A stretch of 47,808 nucleotides of DNA from Sediminicola sp. (GCA_024643325.1 JAHEND010000008.1:1-47808); one strand, 5' to 3'; positions 15,004 to 24,292 are shown, numbered from the stretch's first letter. Numbers and translations: made by a program. Notes: generated by a model not told the origin, from the letters alone.

Positions 15004-17532
15004 ATGAAAATAAGCATTTATAAGGCTATTTGCGCCATGTTTTTAGGTTTAATTACCTTACAAGCGCAAGACTTTACTCCTAAAAGTAGTGCCGCCATAC
15101 ACCAATCTATTCAGCAGCTTAATTTTTTAGGCAACGTACTTTATATAGCAGCCCATCCAGATGACGAAAACACCCGGCTCATCTCCTATTTATCCAACTA
15201 TAGCCATGCCACCACCTCCTATCTTTCCTTAACCAGGGGAGATGGCGGACAAAACTTAATAGGAACAGAAATCAGGGCCCTTTTAGGAGTACTTAGGACA
15301 CAAGAATTACTCGCTGCAAGAAATATAGACGGCGGCCATCAGTATTTTACCAGGGCCAATGACTTTGGTTTTTCTAAACACCCAGACGAGACCTTAGAAA
15401 TTTGGAACAAAGAAGCCGTACTTTCAGATGTGGTAAAAACCATCAGACAACTCAGGCCAGATATTATCATCAATAGATTTGACCACAGGACACCGGGCAC
15501 CACTCACGGCCACCATACCTCTAGTGCTTTATTGAGTATGGAGGCATTTGATTTGGCCGCAACAAAAGCATTTCCAAGTCAGTTAAATACGCTAAGTCCA
15601 TGGCAACCAAAAAGAGTATTTTTCAATACCTCTTGGTGGTTTTACGGCTCTGAAGAAAAGTTTAGCGCCGCTTCAAAAAAAGAATTAATTACCTTAGATG
15701 TAGGCGTTTACTACCCGAGTTTAGGTATTTCCAACAATGAAATAGCCTCCTTGGCCAGTAGTCAGCATTTGTGCCAAGGATTTGGAAGATTAAACCAAAG
15801 AGGGGCAGAAAATGAATACTTAGAATTTTTAAAAGGGGATTTGCCAAAAAATGGATCTCTTTTTGACGGTATAGACACTACTTGGAATAGAATCCCTGAA
15901 GGAATTGAAATTCAGAACATCTTAAAACCCATCCAAGAAAATTTTAATTTCAACAATCCTGCAACACATTTAAAAGACCTATTGGCTGCTTACCAACTCA
16001 TTAAAGAAATTAAAGATCCTTTTTGGAAGGAGCAGAAAATGGCGCAAATAAAAACAATCATCGCAGATGTTTCTGGACTTTATATGGATTTTTTAAGTCC
16101 GCAAGCATATAGCAGTCCTGGAGAGAATATGGAAGCAAATATTGTATTGGTGGTCAGAAACGAAAAAGGTATCAATATTAAAAACATCAGCCTAAGGGGC
16201 GCTATTAAGCTGGACGCATTCTCTCCAAAGGTTTTAAGTAAAAATCAAAAATACAGCCAATCCATTTCAATAAAATTTCCTGAAGACAGTCCTTACAGCA
16301 ACCCTTATTGGCTCAATGAACCCGCTACTTTAGGAATGTATAAAGTAACCGATCCAACGCTTGTTGGAAAAGCCGAATCTCCAGCTGCAGTAAGTCTAAC
16401 ATTGGAATTAGATTTTAATGGTAGTCTTATAGATTACGAACTCCCTCTAGTATTTAGGCATGCCGAACCAGACAAGGGAGAACTTTGGGAACTTTTCAAG
16501 ATAGTCCCAAAACTCTCCTTGAAACCTGCCCAAGAAGTGGTCTTATTTCCTGATACTGAATCTAAAGAAGTTCAAATGACCCTCACCGCCAAAGCGGCCA
16601 ACCAAAGTGGTCAGGTCTCTTTATCGCTCCCTAGTAATTGGTCCGTAAGTCCTTTGTATCACAATTTTAATATCAAAGAAAAAGGTGCAAGCAGCCTGTT
16701 TACTTTTACCGTGAGCCCTCCTGAAAAGGACAGTGAAGTTCAGGGATTATTCGAGGCCACAACAAAAGAAAGTCAGTTCAACAAAAACATCGTAAATATT
16801 AGCTATGATCACATTCCATCACAAGTTGTTCTTGAAACTTCAAGCACAAAATTTGTGAGGCTCAACATTCAAAAAAGAGGGAGCCACATAGGTTACATTA
16901 TGGGTGCAGGAGATAAAATTCCTGAAAGTCTGGAAACTATAGGTTATGTGGTTCACCAATTAAACCCAGAAAATTTAGGGAGTTTAGACCTTTCTAAATA
17001 TCAATCCATTATTCTAGGTATTAGGGCTTTGAATGTTATAGATGGTTTGGCACTAAATAAAAATATTCTTGGAAAATATGTGAAAAATGGTGGTGTTTTA
17101 ATTAGTCAATACAACACAGCGGCCAGGAACTCAGACAATCTTTTTAAATTAGCCCCCTACCCGCTTTACCTATCTAGAGATAGGGTTACCAGAGAAAATG
17201 CCCCGGTTAGTTTTATAGATCCCAAGCACCCCTTATTATCTTTTCCCAATAAAATAGACGCTAAAGATTTTGAGGGATGGGTACAGGAACGTGGATTGTA
17301 TTTTCCAAACAAATGGGACAAAGCATACCGCCCAATATTGGAAATAAAAGATGGTGATGAGACACCTACCCAAGGAAGTTTATTAGTAGCACCATATGGG
17401 AAAGGGCACTTTATATACACAGGCTTGAGTTTCTTTAGAGAATTGCCTGCCGGAGTTCCTGGTGCCTACAGATTGTTTACCAATATGATTTCTATACCAC
17501 AAAATATTGAAAAGCAAGCCATTAAAAATTAG
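15004..17532 (+). CDS. Secreted PIG-L family deacetylase with C-terminal ThuA/GATase-like domain
   Basis: An 842-residue exported protein with a signal peptide (1-21, ending LQAQ). Its PIG-L/LmbE catalytic domain (about 35-300) carries the zinc motif AHPDDE (50-55) and HGHHTSSA (168-175). A beta-rich middle region (about 360-620) resembles NEW3/immunoglobulin-like modules, and a C-terminal class I amidotransferase/ThuA-like fold (about 630-835) holds LGIRALN and GGVLISQYN. PIG-L enzymes remove acetyl groups from N-acetyl sugars; the extracellular substrate is unknown. Two bases separate it from an SSS transporter gene, suggesting that product is imported. It is a paralogue of BshB1 in this window, but differs in size and location. 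Confidence 0.88.
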   Translation: MKISIYKAICAMFLGLITLQAQDFTPKSSAAIHQSIQQLNFLGNVLYIAAHPDDENTRLISYLSNYSHATTSYLSLTRGDGGQNLIGTEIRALLGVLRTQELLAARNIDGGHQYFTRANDFGFSKHPDETLEIWNKEAVLSDVVKTIRQLRPDIIINRFDHRTPGTTHGHHTSSALLSMEAFDLAATKAFPSQLNTLSPWQPKRVFFNTSWWFYGSEEKFSAASKKELITLDVGVYYPSLGISNNEIASLASSQHLCQGFGRLNQRGAENEYLEFLKGDLPKNGSLFDGIDTTWNRIPEGIEIQNILKPIQENFNFNNPATHLKDLLAAYQLIKEIKDPFWKEQKMAQIKTIIADVSGLYMDFLSPQAYSSPGENMEANIVLVVRNEKGINIKNISLRGAIKLDAFSPKVLSKNQKYSQSISIKFPEDSPYSNPYWLNEPATLGMYKVTDPTLVGKAESPAAVSLTLELDFNGSLIDYELPLVFRHAEPDKGELWELFKIVPKLSLKPAQEVVLFPDTESKEVQMTLTAKAANQSGQVSLSLPSNWSVSPLYHNFNIKEKGASSLFTFTVSPPEKDSEVQGLFEATTKESQFNKNIVNISYDHIPSQVVLETSSTKFVRLNIQKRGSHIGYIMGAGDKIPESLETIGYVVHQLNPENLGSLDLSKYQSIILGIRALNVIDGLALNKNILGKYVKNGGVLISQYNTAARNSDNLFKLAPYPLYLSRDRVTRENAPVSFIDPKHPLLSFPNKIDAKDFEGWVQERGLYFPNKWDKAYRPILEIKDGDETPTQGSLLVAPYGKGHFIYTGLSFFRELPAGVPGAYRLFTNMISIPQNIEKQAIKN

Positions 17533-17534
17533 AT

Positions 17535-19232
17535 ATGAGCATACTAGACTGGAGTATCTTAATTTTCACCCTACTTTTTATAGTGGGCTATGGACTGTGG
17601 AAAACCAAAGGCAGTAAAAATGTAAGGGACTATGTACTTGGTGGTAAAGAGGCCAATTGGGCCACAGTTGGTTTGTCTGTCATGGCCACTCAAGCCTCTG
17701 CCATAACTTTTCTGTCTACCCCAGGGCAGGCCTATCATGACGGAATGGGATTTGTGCAATTCTATTTTGGATTACCCTTAGCTATGCTAGTGATTATCCT
17801 GGTATTTATTCCTTTGTACGATCGGTTACAGGTAGAAACAGCCTACGAATTTTTAGAGAAACGGTTTAATGGAGAAACCAGAACACTCACCGCATTACTT
17901 TTTTTGACTCAAAGGGGACTTTCCGCCGGAATTACCATCTTTGCACCCGCTATAATTCTCTCTGCCGTATTGGGTTGGCCACTCAAACTCTTGGTACTAA
18001 TTATAGGTGGCCTAGTGATTGTCTATACGGTAAGTGGGGGAACAAAAGCAGTTAACGTCACACAAAAGCAACAAATGTTTGTAATTATGGGCGGTATGTT
18101 TGTGGCTTTTTACATGATTGTTTCTGGCCTCCCGGCCGATGTCAATTTCAGTAAAGCCCTAATTATTGCCGAACAGTCTGGTAAATTAGACGTCCTAGAT
18201 TTTAGTTTAGACCCCAACAACCGATATACATTTTGGAGCGGGATTACTGGCGGCTTTTTCTTAGCGCTCTCCTACTTTGGGACTGACCAAAGCCAGGTCC
18301 AAAGATACCTTTCAGGAAAGTCCAAAAAGGAAAGCCAATTGGGTCTAGTCTTCAATGGGATCTTAAAAATTCCCATGCAATTTTTCATTCTAGGGGTTGG
18401 GGTAATGGTATTTGTATTCTTTCAGTTCAATGCCAATCCCATACATTTTAATCCAGCCGCTCAAAAAGCCATGGAAGCCCCTGAGTTCATTACCCAATAC
18501 GAATCTCTTAAAACTTCTCTTTCAAAGAATCAGACAGAACGCGCCATTTGGCAAATAAATTATTTAAATGCCTTAGAGGATCATAAAACTGAAGCGGCAA
18601 ATAAGGCCAACTTTATGTTGAAGGACTTGCAAAAACAAGAAAAGGACCTTAGGAGTCAAACCAAGACACTTCTTAAAAAAGCAGATCCCTCTATTGCAGA
18701 AAATGACAAAGACTACGTATTTATATACTATATATTACACTATTTACCCAGAGGCCTTATTGGGCTTTTATTGGCCGTAATTCTCTCTGCAGCCATGTCT
18801 TCTACCGCCTCTGAATTAAATGCCTTAGGCACCATAACGAGTATAGATCTTTACCGACGCTTTGCTCCAATGTCAAAGGACAAAGGCCACTATTTAAAAA
18901 TGACCAAATGGTTTACTTTTGGATGGGGTATTATAGCCATAGGAATAGCCAGTGTAGCTAACCTGTTTGAAAACCTCATTCAATTGGTTAACATCATTGG
19001 ATCTATCTTTTACGGTAATGTTTTGGGGATATTTCTGTTGGCATTTTTCTTTAAGCACATTAAAGGAAAAGCCGTATTCTACGGAGCAATCATCACACAA
19101 ATACTAGTTATTATCAGCTTCTATTTAGACCTCATGTCCTATTTGTGGCTCAATGTATTGGGTTGTGTGTTGGTGGTAGTATGCGCACATGTGCTGTCTG
19201 TTTTTTTAAAGGAAAAACAAACAGCACTTTAG
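17535..19232 (+). CDS. SSS family sodium:solute symporter with a helical insertion
   Basis: A 565-residue Na+-coupled symporter of the inner membrane with roughly 13 to 14 hydrophobic segments and family motifs (GGKEANWATVGLSVMATQAS, FGTDQSQVQRYLSGKS). Between membrane segments there is a charged stretch of about 95 residues (300-395), rich in Lys, Glu and Gln and probably coiled coil; most family members lack it or have a much shorter loop. The substrate cannot be read from sequence. Close coupling to the secreted PIG-L deacetylase (two bases) suggests a deacetylated sugar or its acetate. It converges on the DUF2911 gene with only 20 bases between. Confidence 0.88.
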   Translation: MSILDWSILIFTLLFIVGYGLWKTKGSKNVRDYVLGGKEANWATVGLSVMATQASAITFLSTPGQAYHDGMGFVQFYFGLPLAMLVIILVFIPLYDRLQVETAYEFLEKRFNGETRTLTALLFLTQRGLSAGITIFAPAIILSAVLGWPLKLLVLIIGGLVIVYTVSGGTKAVNVTQKQQMFVIMGGMFVAFYMIVSGLPADVNFSKALIIAEQSGKLDVLDFSLDPNNRYTFWSGITGGFFLALSYFGTDQSQVQRYLSGKSKKESQLGLVFNGILKIPMQFFILGVGVMVFVFFQFNANPIHFNPAAQKAMEAPEFITQYESLKTSLSKNQTERAIWQINYLNALEDHKTEAANKANFMLKDLQKQEKDLRSQTKTLLKKADPSIAENDKDYVFIYYILHYLPRGLIGLLLAVILSAAMSSTASELNALGTITSIDLYRRFAPMSKDKGHYLKMTKWFTFGWGIIAIGIASVANLFENLIQLVNIIGSIFYGNVLGIFLLAFFFKHIKGKAVFYGAIITQILVIISFYLDLMSYLWLNVLGCVLVVVCAHVLSVFLKEKQTAL

Positions 19233-19252
19233 CAGCACATTAAATTATTAAT

Positions 19253-20095
19253 TTACTTTCGCCATTCTGCCAATGAATCTTTGTTCATTTTTACATAATC
19301 CATATTATTGGCTTCCAAAGCTCCAGCCAAAGAAGCTTCAGCAGCTGCTATGGCTTTTTTGACCATTCCAGCTTTAGCAAACAATAAAGACTGTTGTCTC
19401 AATTGCCAAAAAGCAGGTTTTTCAATCTGTGCCATAGCAGTGTCCATATATTCCAAAGCTTGTTTTAGATCCTTATCTGCAGATAATAAATACACTGCAG
19501 CAGTATAGTAATCATTTGCAGTGGGCGCTTGATTTAAGGTCTTTTCAATGGAATTCATCACCATCTGATCCGTGGGAACACTAAATGGCACTGCCAATAG
19601 AGTATTTTCCCAGTGAATTTCTAGATAGGCCCCGTTAAGGGAAATTTCATTAATGTTCATTGAAAAAGAAGTCATGGTTCTTTCTGTTTGCTGAGGAATT
19701 ATTGTAGCTGTAGCCACAACTAATGATGGATCCCAAACAGCTGGCGCACCCCAATTATCGTTTTTACGGTATAAAAATACCTCCCATTGGCTTGGAGCTG
19801 GCTTGGTAAATACAGCATAAGTACCCGCTTCAACAGAAGTGCTACCAAATTCAAAAGCAGTATTCACAGTAAAAGTACTGTTTGCATTGGCACCTGTTCT
19901 CCATATGGCATTATAAGGAACTAAATTACCCATGACTTTTCTTCCCCTCATGGCAGGTCTTGAATATTTTAGGGTCACTTCACTTAATCCAACCGTTTGA
20001 TGAAGGCTTACTGAAGGACTGGGTTGCGGCGCAACGATTTGAGAAAACCCCTCAAGAGAGGTAATCATCAATAATAACAAGAATGTTTTTTTCAT
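19253..20095 (-). CDS. DUF2911 family exported protein
   Basis: A 280-residue protein with a signal peptide (1-18, ending GFSQ). Its DUF2911 beta-sandwich domain (about 25-170) has the family phrases SRPAMRGRKVMG and WRTGANANSTF. A helical C-terminal part (about 185-275) looks like tetratricopeptide-type repeats. DUF2911 proteins are abundant in Bacteroidota and have no established role. It is transcribed alone, leftward, with a -7 box at 20131-20138, and its promoter region abuts that of the divergent light-response operon. The start is firm: the ATG opens a good signal peptide. Confidence 0.88.
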   Translation of the reverse strand: MKKTFLLLLMITSLEGFSQIVAPQPSPSVSLHQTVGLSEVTLKYSRPAMRGRKVMGNLVPYNAIWRTGANANSTFTVNTAFEFGSTSVEAGTYAVFTKPAPSQWEVFLYRKNDNWGAPAVWDPSLVVATATIIPQQTERTMTSFSMNINEISLNGAYLEIHWENTLLAVPFSVPTDQMVMNSIEKTLNQAPTANDYYTAAVYLLSADKDLKQALEYMDTAMAQIEKPAFWQLRQQSLLFAKAGMVKKAIAAAEASLAGALEANNMDYVKMNKDSLAEWRK

Positions 20096-20130
20096 GGTGT
20101 TATACTGTTTTGTTTGTTTAAAACTAGCTT

Positions 20131-20138
20131 CAAATATA
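20131..20138 (-). promoter_or_regulatory. -7 box of the DUF2911 gene
   Basis: The minus strand reads TATATTTG, an exact TAnnTTTG match, 35 bases before the start codon. A -33 TTG at the usual distance is not visible. Confidence 0.5.
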
Positions 20139-20168
20139 GCGATAAACTAAAGAATAAATAGTTAAAAT

Positions 20169-20197
20169 GTTTAACGAAAATATCTTTAAAGTTAAAC
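20169..20197. promoter_or_regulatory. GTTTAAC/GTTAAAC dyad in front of the photolyase operon
   Basis: GTTTAAC (20169-20175) and its reverse complement GTTAAAC (20191-20197) lie with centres 22 bases apart, two helical turns. They sit just upstream of and within the -33 region of the rightward promoter whose -7 box is at 20205-20212. This is a plausible operator for a dimeric or tetrameric regulator such as a MerR-family light or B12 sensor. The regulator gene is not in the window, so the assignment is inference. Confidence 0.4.
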
Positions 20198-20204
20198 AAA
20201 ATAC

Positions 20205-20212
20205 TATCTTTG
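20205..20212 (+). promoter_or_regulatory. -7 box of the SRPBCC-SDR-photolyase operon
   Basis: TATCTTTG matches TAnnTTTG exactly, 22 bases before the ATG of the SRPBCC gene. The -33 position has no good TTG, which fits control by a regulator bound at the adjacent dyad. Confidence 0.55.
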
Positions 20213-20234
20213 TGTTATAACATATTATAGATCT

Positions 20235-20729
20235 ATGCAACTATACCAATTACACGCAAAACAATGTATTAAAACAGATATGCAGACTGCTTGGGAATTC
20301 TTGTCAGACCCTAAAAATCTTCAAAAAATTACACCTGAAGCGATGGGTTTTAACATCCTAGCCGGTGCAGACAGAAAAATGTTTCCAGGCCAAGTCATTC
20401 ATTACACCGTTAGCCCTTTTTCGGGATTTACCACCAAATGGGTCACTGAGATAACACATGTAGAAAACGGAAAGTACTTCGTAGACGAACAACGCTTTGG
20501 CCCTTATGCTTTATGGCACCATAAACATTTTATTAAAGAAATTGAGGGCGGTGTAGAAATGGAAGATATAATTGATTACAAAATTCCATTTGGAATTTTA
20601 GGCCAAATGGTGCACCCCATTATAGTGAAGCCTCAGTTAAAAAAGATATTTGCACACAGAGAAATAGCACTTAAAGAATTATTTGGTCAATTACCTACCC
20701 CAACAACCCTAAGTTTAAAAAAGATTTAA
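20235..20729 (+). CDS. SRPBCC (START/Bet v1-like) family protein
   Basis: A 164-residue cytoplasmic SRPBCC-fold protein of the group often labelled ligand-binding or cell-division-inhibitor-like (COG4276). Visible family features are AWEFLSDPKNLQKITPEAMGFN near the N-terminus, a central FVDEQRFGPYALWHHKHFI stretch, and EDIIDYKIPFGILG. The ligand is unknown. It opens a rightward run with an SDR two bases downstream and then two photolyase-family genes. The same partners recur in light-inducible gene sets of other bacteria, so a role in the light or UV response is likely, by context only. Confidence 0.8.
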   Translation: MQLYQLHAKQCIKTDMQTAWEFLSDPKNLQKITPEAMGFNILAGADRKMFPGQVIHYTVSPFSGFTTKWVTEITHVENGKYFVDEQRFGPYALWHHKHFIKEIEGGVEMEDIIDYKIPFGILGQMVHPIIVKPQLKKIFAHREIALKELFGQLPTPTTLSLKKI

Positions 20730-20731
20730 TT

Positions 20732-21421
20732 ATGAAAAATATTGTTATTATAGGAGGTTCTCATGGCATTGGACTTGAAACTGTAAAAATATTGTCTCAA
20801 GACCACCAAGTACATTTATTCTCAAGAACTGCTCCAGAAGTTTCATTGCCTCATGTAAACCACAGCGTTTTTGATGTACTTACAGACACCTTCCCTATAG
20901 ATGAAATTAATGTGCCCATAGATGGATTTGTGTACTGTCCAGGTTCAATAAACTTAAAACCGCTTAAAATGCTTTCTAACGAAGCATTCAGAGCAGACAT
21001 GGAAATAAATTTCTTTGCTATGTTACCGATTGTTCAGGCCATTATGCCAAAAATGAATGAAGGAAGTAGTATGGTGTTTTACAGCACTGTAGCAGTGGCT
21101 ATGGGTATGCCCTTTCACGCCAGTATAGCAGCTGCTAAAGGAGCTGTTGAAGGTTTTGTGAAGTCTATTGCCGCAGAGAATGCACCCAAACTAAGGGTGA
21201 ATTGTATTGCACCATCATTAACCAATACCCCATTGGCTGGACGCTTATTAAACAACGATAAGAAAAAAGAGATGATGGATGCAAGGCACCCCTTAAAAAG
21301 AGTGGGTACCGCCAGTGATATTGCTGAAATGACTGTATTTTTACTCTCAGACAAAAGTAGTTGGATGAGTGGACAAATTATTGGATTAGACGGTGGAATG
21401 GGAAGTTTAAACGTACATTAG
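20732..21421 (+). CDS. Short-chain dehydrogenase/reductase (SDR)
   Basis: A 229-residue classical-type SDR. The cofactor loop GGSHGIGLE is at 8-16. Instead of the classical Tyr-x-x-x-Lys, the catalytic region reads STVAVAMGMPFHASIAAAKGAVEG: Ser and Lys are present, but the Tyr position is occupied by Ile or Ser (SIAAAK), so activity may be altered. The C-terminus DGGMGSLNVH is normal. Two bases separate it from the SRPBCC gene and 42 from the photolyase gene. The substrate is unknown, and the missing Tyr makes catalysis by the usual mechanism doubtful. Confidence 0.85.
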   Translation: MKNIVIIGGSHGIGLETVKILSQDHQVHLFSRTAPEVSLPHVNHSVFDVLTDTFPIDEINVPIDGFVYCPGSINLKPLKMLSNEAFRADMEINFFAMLPIVQAIMPKMNEGSSMVFYSTVAVAMGMPFHASIAAAKGAVEGFVKSIAAENAPKLRVNCIAPSLTNTPLAGRLLNNDKKKEMMDARHPLKRVGTASDIAEMTVFLLSDKSSWMSGQIIGLDGGMGSLNVH

Positions 21422-21463
21422 TCCGTATAGAAGAAATATTTTTTTAGCGCAACTCATACATTT

Positions 21464-22780
21464 ATGATGGAAGAAATTGTCATTTTTTGGTATAGAAGGG
21501 ATTTGAGGTACAATGACAACACGGCTTTATCTAAGGCACTTTTAAGTGGCAAAAAAGTGCTTCCTATATTTATTTTCGATATAGACATATTAGAAATGCT
21601 TCCGGATAAAGACCCTAGACTTCAATTCATTGTTCACCAGTTACAACAAATAAACCAGCATTTTAAAACGTCTTTTCTATCTGGGGTACAATCCTACCAT
21701 GGAAAACCATTAGAGGTTTTTAAATCTCTAATAGAAACATCCAACAATTTTAAAGTGTGTGGGGTGTACACCAATGAAGACTATGAGCCTTACGCAATAC
21801 AAAGAGACTTAGAGATTAAAACTTATTTGGCCACTAAATCAGTCGATTTTAACGCTTTTAAAGACCAGGTTATTTTTGAAAAAGATCAGGTAACTAAAGA
21901 AGACGGCAAACCTTATGTAGTCTATACGCCTTATAAGAATAAATGGTTAAGCATTTTTGAACAGCAATACCCTCAAGGATTTCAAGCACTAGAAATGCCG
22001 CTTGAAAACCTCTATAAAATAAATACAAGCCTTCACGATATGAAAGCCTTAGGCTATTCTGAGGCAGAAATTAAGGTCCCAAATTATTCGGTTAGTACAG
22101 AACTCATTGAGGAATATGAAGCAAAAAGAAATTTCCCGAGTATCGAAAACGGCACTTCTAAATTAGGGCCTCACCTTAGGTTTGGAACTGTATCTGTTAG
22201 GGCCCTTGTACAAAAAGCCAAAGCACAAAAAAATCAAGTATTTTTGAGTGAACTCATTTGGAGGGAGTTTTTCATGCAAATATTATGGCATTTTCCCCAC
22301 ACACCTACAAAGGCATTTAAACCTGCTTATGACCGTATTGAATGGAGAAATAATACAGCAGAATTTGAGCGCTGGAAAAATGGTACAACAGGCTATCCTT
22401 TGGTAGATGCTGGAATGAGAGAACTCAATGCTACTGGAACTATGCACAACAGGGTTCGTATGCTTGTGGCTAGTTTTCTTTGCAAACACCTTTTGATTGA
22501 TTGGAGGTGGGGTGAAGCTTATTTTGCAGAAAAATTATTGGATTTTGAATTAGCCAGTAATGTAGGAAACTGGCAATGGGCTGCTGGTTCTGGAGTAGAC
22601 GCTGCCCCCTATTTTAGAATTTTTAACCCCACAACCCAGATAGACAAATTTGACAAACAGCATATTTACCTTAAAAAATGGGTGCCAGATTTAGGTGAAA
22701 TCACCTATCCTAGTCCAATGGTAGACCATAAAATGGCTAGAGAAAGGTGTCTTGAAACTTATAAAAAAGCTTTGGCTTAA
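21464..22780 (+). CDS. phr: Deoxyribodipyrimidine photolyase (class I CPD type)
   Basis: A 438-residue photolyase that should split cyclobutane pyrimidine dimers with blue light. The N-terminal antenna-binding Rossmann domain (1-130) starts with FWYRRDLRYNDN. The FAD domain (about 200-435) has TGYPLVDAGMREL (309-321), MHNRVRM (327-333) and NVGNWQWAAGSGVDAAPYF. The last of these holds the Asn at the FAD N5 site (about 366) and Trp370/Trp372, which correspond to the terminal part of the electron-transfer chain. All key residues of an active CPD enzyme appear present. The next gene, a divergent paralogue, starts two bases after its stop. Confidence 0.92.
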   Translation: MMEEIVIFWYRRDLRYNDNTALSKALLSGKKVLPIFIFDIDILEMLPDKDPRLQFIVHQLQQINQHFKTSFLSGVQSYHGKPLEVFKSLIETSNNFKVCGVYTNEDYEPYAIQRDLEIKTYLATKSVDFNAFKDQVIFEKDQVTKEDGKPYVVYTPYKNKWLSIFEQQYPQGFQALEMPLENLYKINTSLHDMKALGYSEAEIKVPNYSVSTELIEEYEAKRNFPSIENGTSKLGPHLRFGTVSVRALVQKAKAQKNQVFLSELIWREFFMQILWHFPHTPTKAFKPAYDRIEWRNNTAEFERWKNGTTGYPLVDAGMRELNATGTMHNRVRMLVASFLCKHLLIDWRWGEAYFAEKLLDFELASNVGNWQWAAGSGVDAAPYFRIFNPTTQIDKFDKQHIYLKKWVPDLGEITYPSPMVDHKMARERCLETYKKALA

Positions 22781-22782
22781 AA

Positions 22783-24258
22783 ATGGTTGTAGTTTGGTTT
22801 AAAAGAGATTTAAGACTAGATGATCATGAACCATTAACTAAAGCTTTAGCTAGTGGAGAAAAGGTACTACTACTCTATTCTTTTGAATCATTTTGGACTC
22901 AAGACCCACATTACAGTCAATTACATATTGATTTTATTCAGGAAGGATTAGATGCTATACAATTAAAGCTAAGGGAATACGATACCAAAATTTTAATCCT
23001 TTCCGACTATATTCCAGAAATACTTCAAAAAATTCATTCCCAAGAACCTATTACATCCCTATATTCTCATATGGAAGTGGGAATGGATATTACATATACA
23101 AGAGATAAAGCTGTAAAAAAATGGTGCACTAAAAACCGTGTACATTGGTATGAATTTGCCCAAAATGGTCTATGGAGGGCGCTAAAAAACCGTCAAAAAT
23201 GGCGGGAGCACTGGATGAGTCAAATGAAAGCTCCTATTCATACCCCTAGCTTTCTTCCAGGTACTTATTATAGATCAAAAGATATAGATGAATTAATTTC
23301 CAGGCTAGAACTGGTCCCTTTGGACTTAAACATTCATCATAAATCAGGTATTCAAATTGGGGGAAGTTTAAATGGATGGAAATACTTGCATAGTTTTATC
23401 ACGAAGCGAATTAATGGGTACCAAAAGAATTATTCTAAACCATTGGAATCTAGACTTCATAGTGGCCGAATTTCTCCCTATCTGGCTTGGGGAATGCTCT
23501 CTACCAAACAAGTACTTCAATATGTTACTAGAAATCAAAAACAGGTGAGCAATAAACGAAATATCAATGGCTTTTTATCTCGATTGAGCTGGCAAGCGCA
23601 TTTTATTCAGAAATTTGAAATGGAGCCTAGTATTGAGTTTGACGCAGTAAACAAAGGCTATGCAACGCTTAATAAGATGGTTATTCCCACCTATCAATTA
23701 GCTTGGCAACAAGGGCAAACAGGAGTGCCTATGGTAGACGCTGCCATGAGATGTTTGGTTCAAACGGGTTTTGTAAATTTTAGACTCAGGGCCATGCTGG
23801 CTTCTTTCTTCACCCATTTACTCTGGCAACCCTGGCAAGACTGCTCGCCACATTTAGCACAACACTTTTTAGATTTTGAACCAGGAATTCATTTTCCCCA
23901 ACTTCAAATGCAAGCTGGTGAAACAGGGATAAATACTATTAGAATATACAACCCTGTTAAAAATGGATTAGAGCACGACCCAAAGGGCATTTTTGTTAAG
24001 AAATGGGTGCCAGAATTGGCTTTAATTCCTGAAGCTTATGTACACGAGCCTTGGAAAATGCCTCCATTAGAAGCGGCTTTTTTAAATTTTACATTGGGTA
24101 GCGACTATCCAGCACCTATTATAGATCTCGAAAAGAGTAGAAAGCATGCAGCAGACCAGTTGTGGGGATTAAGAAAAACTAATCTGGTCAAATTAGAAGG
24201 GAAAAGAATTTTAAGCACACATGTGGTCCCTAAAAAGCCCCGTAAAAAAACAAGCTAA
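22783..24258 (+). CDS. Divergent cryptochrome/photolyase family protein
   Basis: A 491-residue photolyase-superfamily protein. The antenna domain begins VVVWFKRDLRLDDHEPL. The FAD domain keeps GRISPYLAWG (228-237), TGVPMVDAAMRCL (313-325) and RIYNP (387-391). Where CPD photolyases have Asn-x-x-x-Trp-Gln-Trp, it reads HFPQLQMQAG (370-379), so the N5-contacting Asn and both Trp residues appear replaced (His370, Leu374, Met376). MHNR is also changed, to VNFR. The FLSRLSWQAHFIQKFE segment (264-279) marks this subgroup. It has no four-Cys iron-sulfur set. It could be a sensor or a repair enzyme with different photochemistry. It is two bases from phr. Confidence 0.85.
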   Translation: MVVVWFKRDLRLDDHEPLTKALASGEKVLLLYSFESFWTQDPHYSQLHIDFIQEGLDAIQLKLREYDTKILILSDYIPEILQKIHSQEPITSLYSHMEVGMDITYTRDKAVKKWCTKNRVHWYEFAQNGLWRALKNRQKWREHWMSQMKAPIHTPSFLPGTYYRSKDIDELISRLELVPLDLNIHHKSGIQIGGSLNGWKYLHSFITKRINGYQKNYSKPLESRLHSGRISPYLAWGMLSTKQVLQYVTRNQKQVSNKRNINGFLSRLSWQAHFIQKFEMEPSIEFDAVNKGYATLNKMVIPTYQLAWQQGQTGVPMVDAAMRCLVQTGFVNFRLRAMLASFFTHLLWQPWQDCSPHLAQHFLDFEPGIHFPQLQMQAGETGINTIRIYNPVKNGLEHDPKGIFVKKWVPELALIPEAYVHEPWKMPPLEAAFLNFTLGSDYPAPIIDLEKSRKHAADQLWGLRKTNLVKLEGKRILSTHVVPKKPRKKTS

Positions 24259-24292
24259 GTTAAACTTTTACAATAAGGTATTTTTTGTAACT

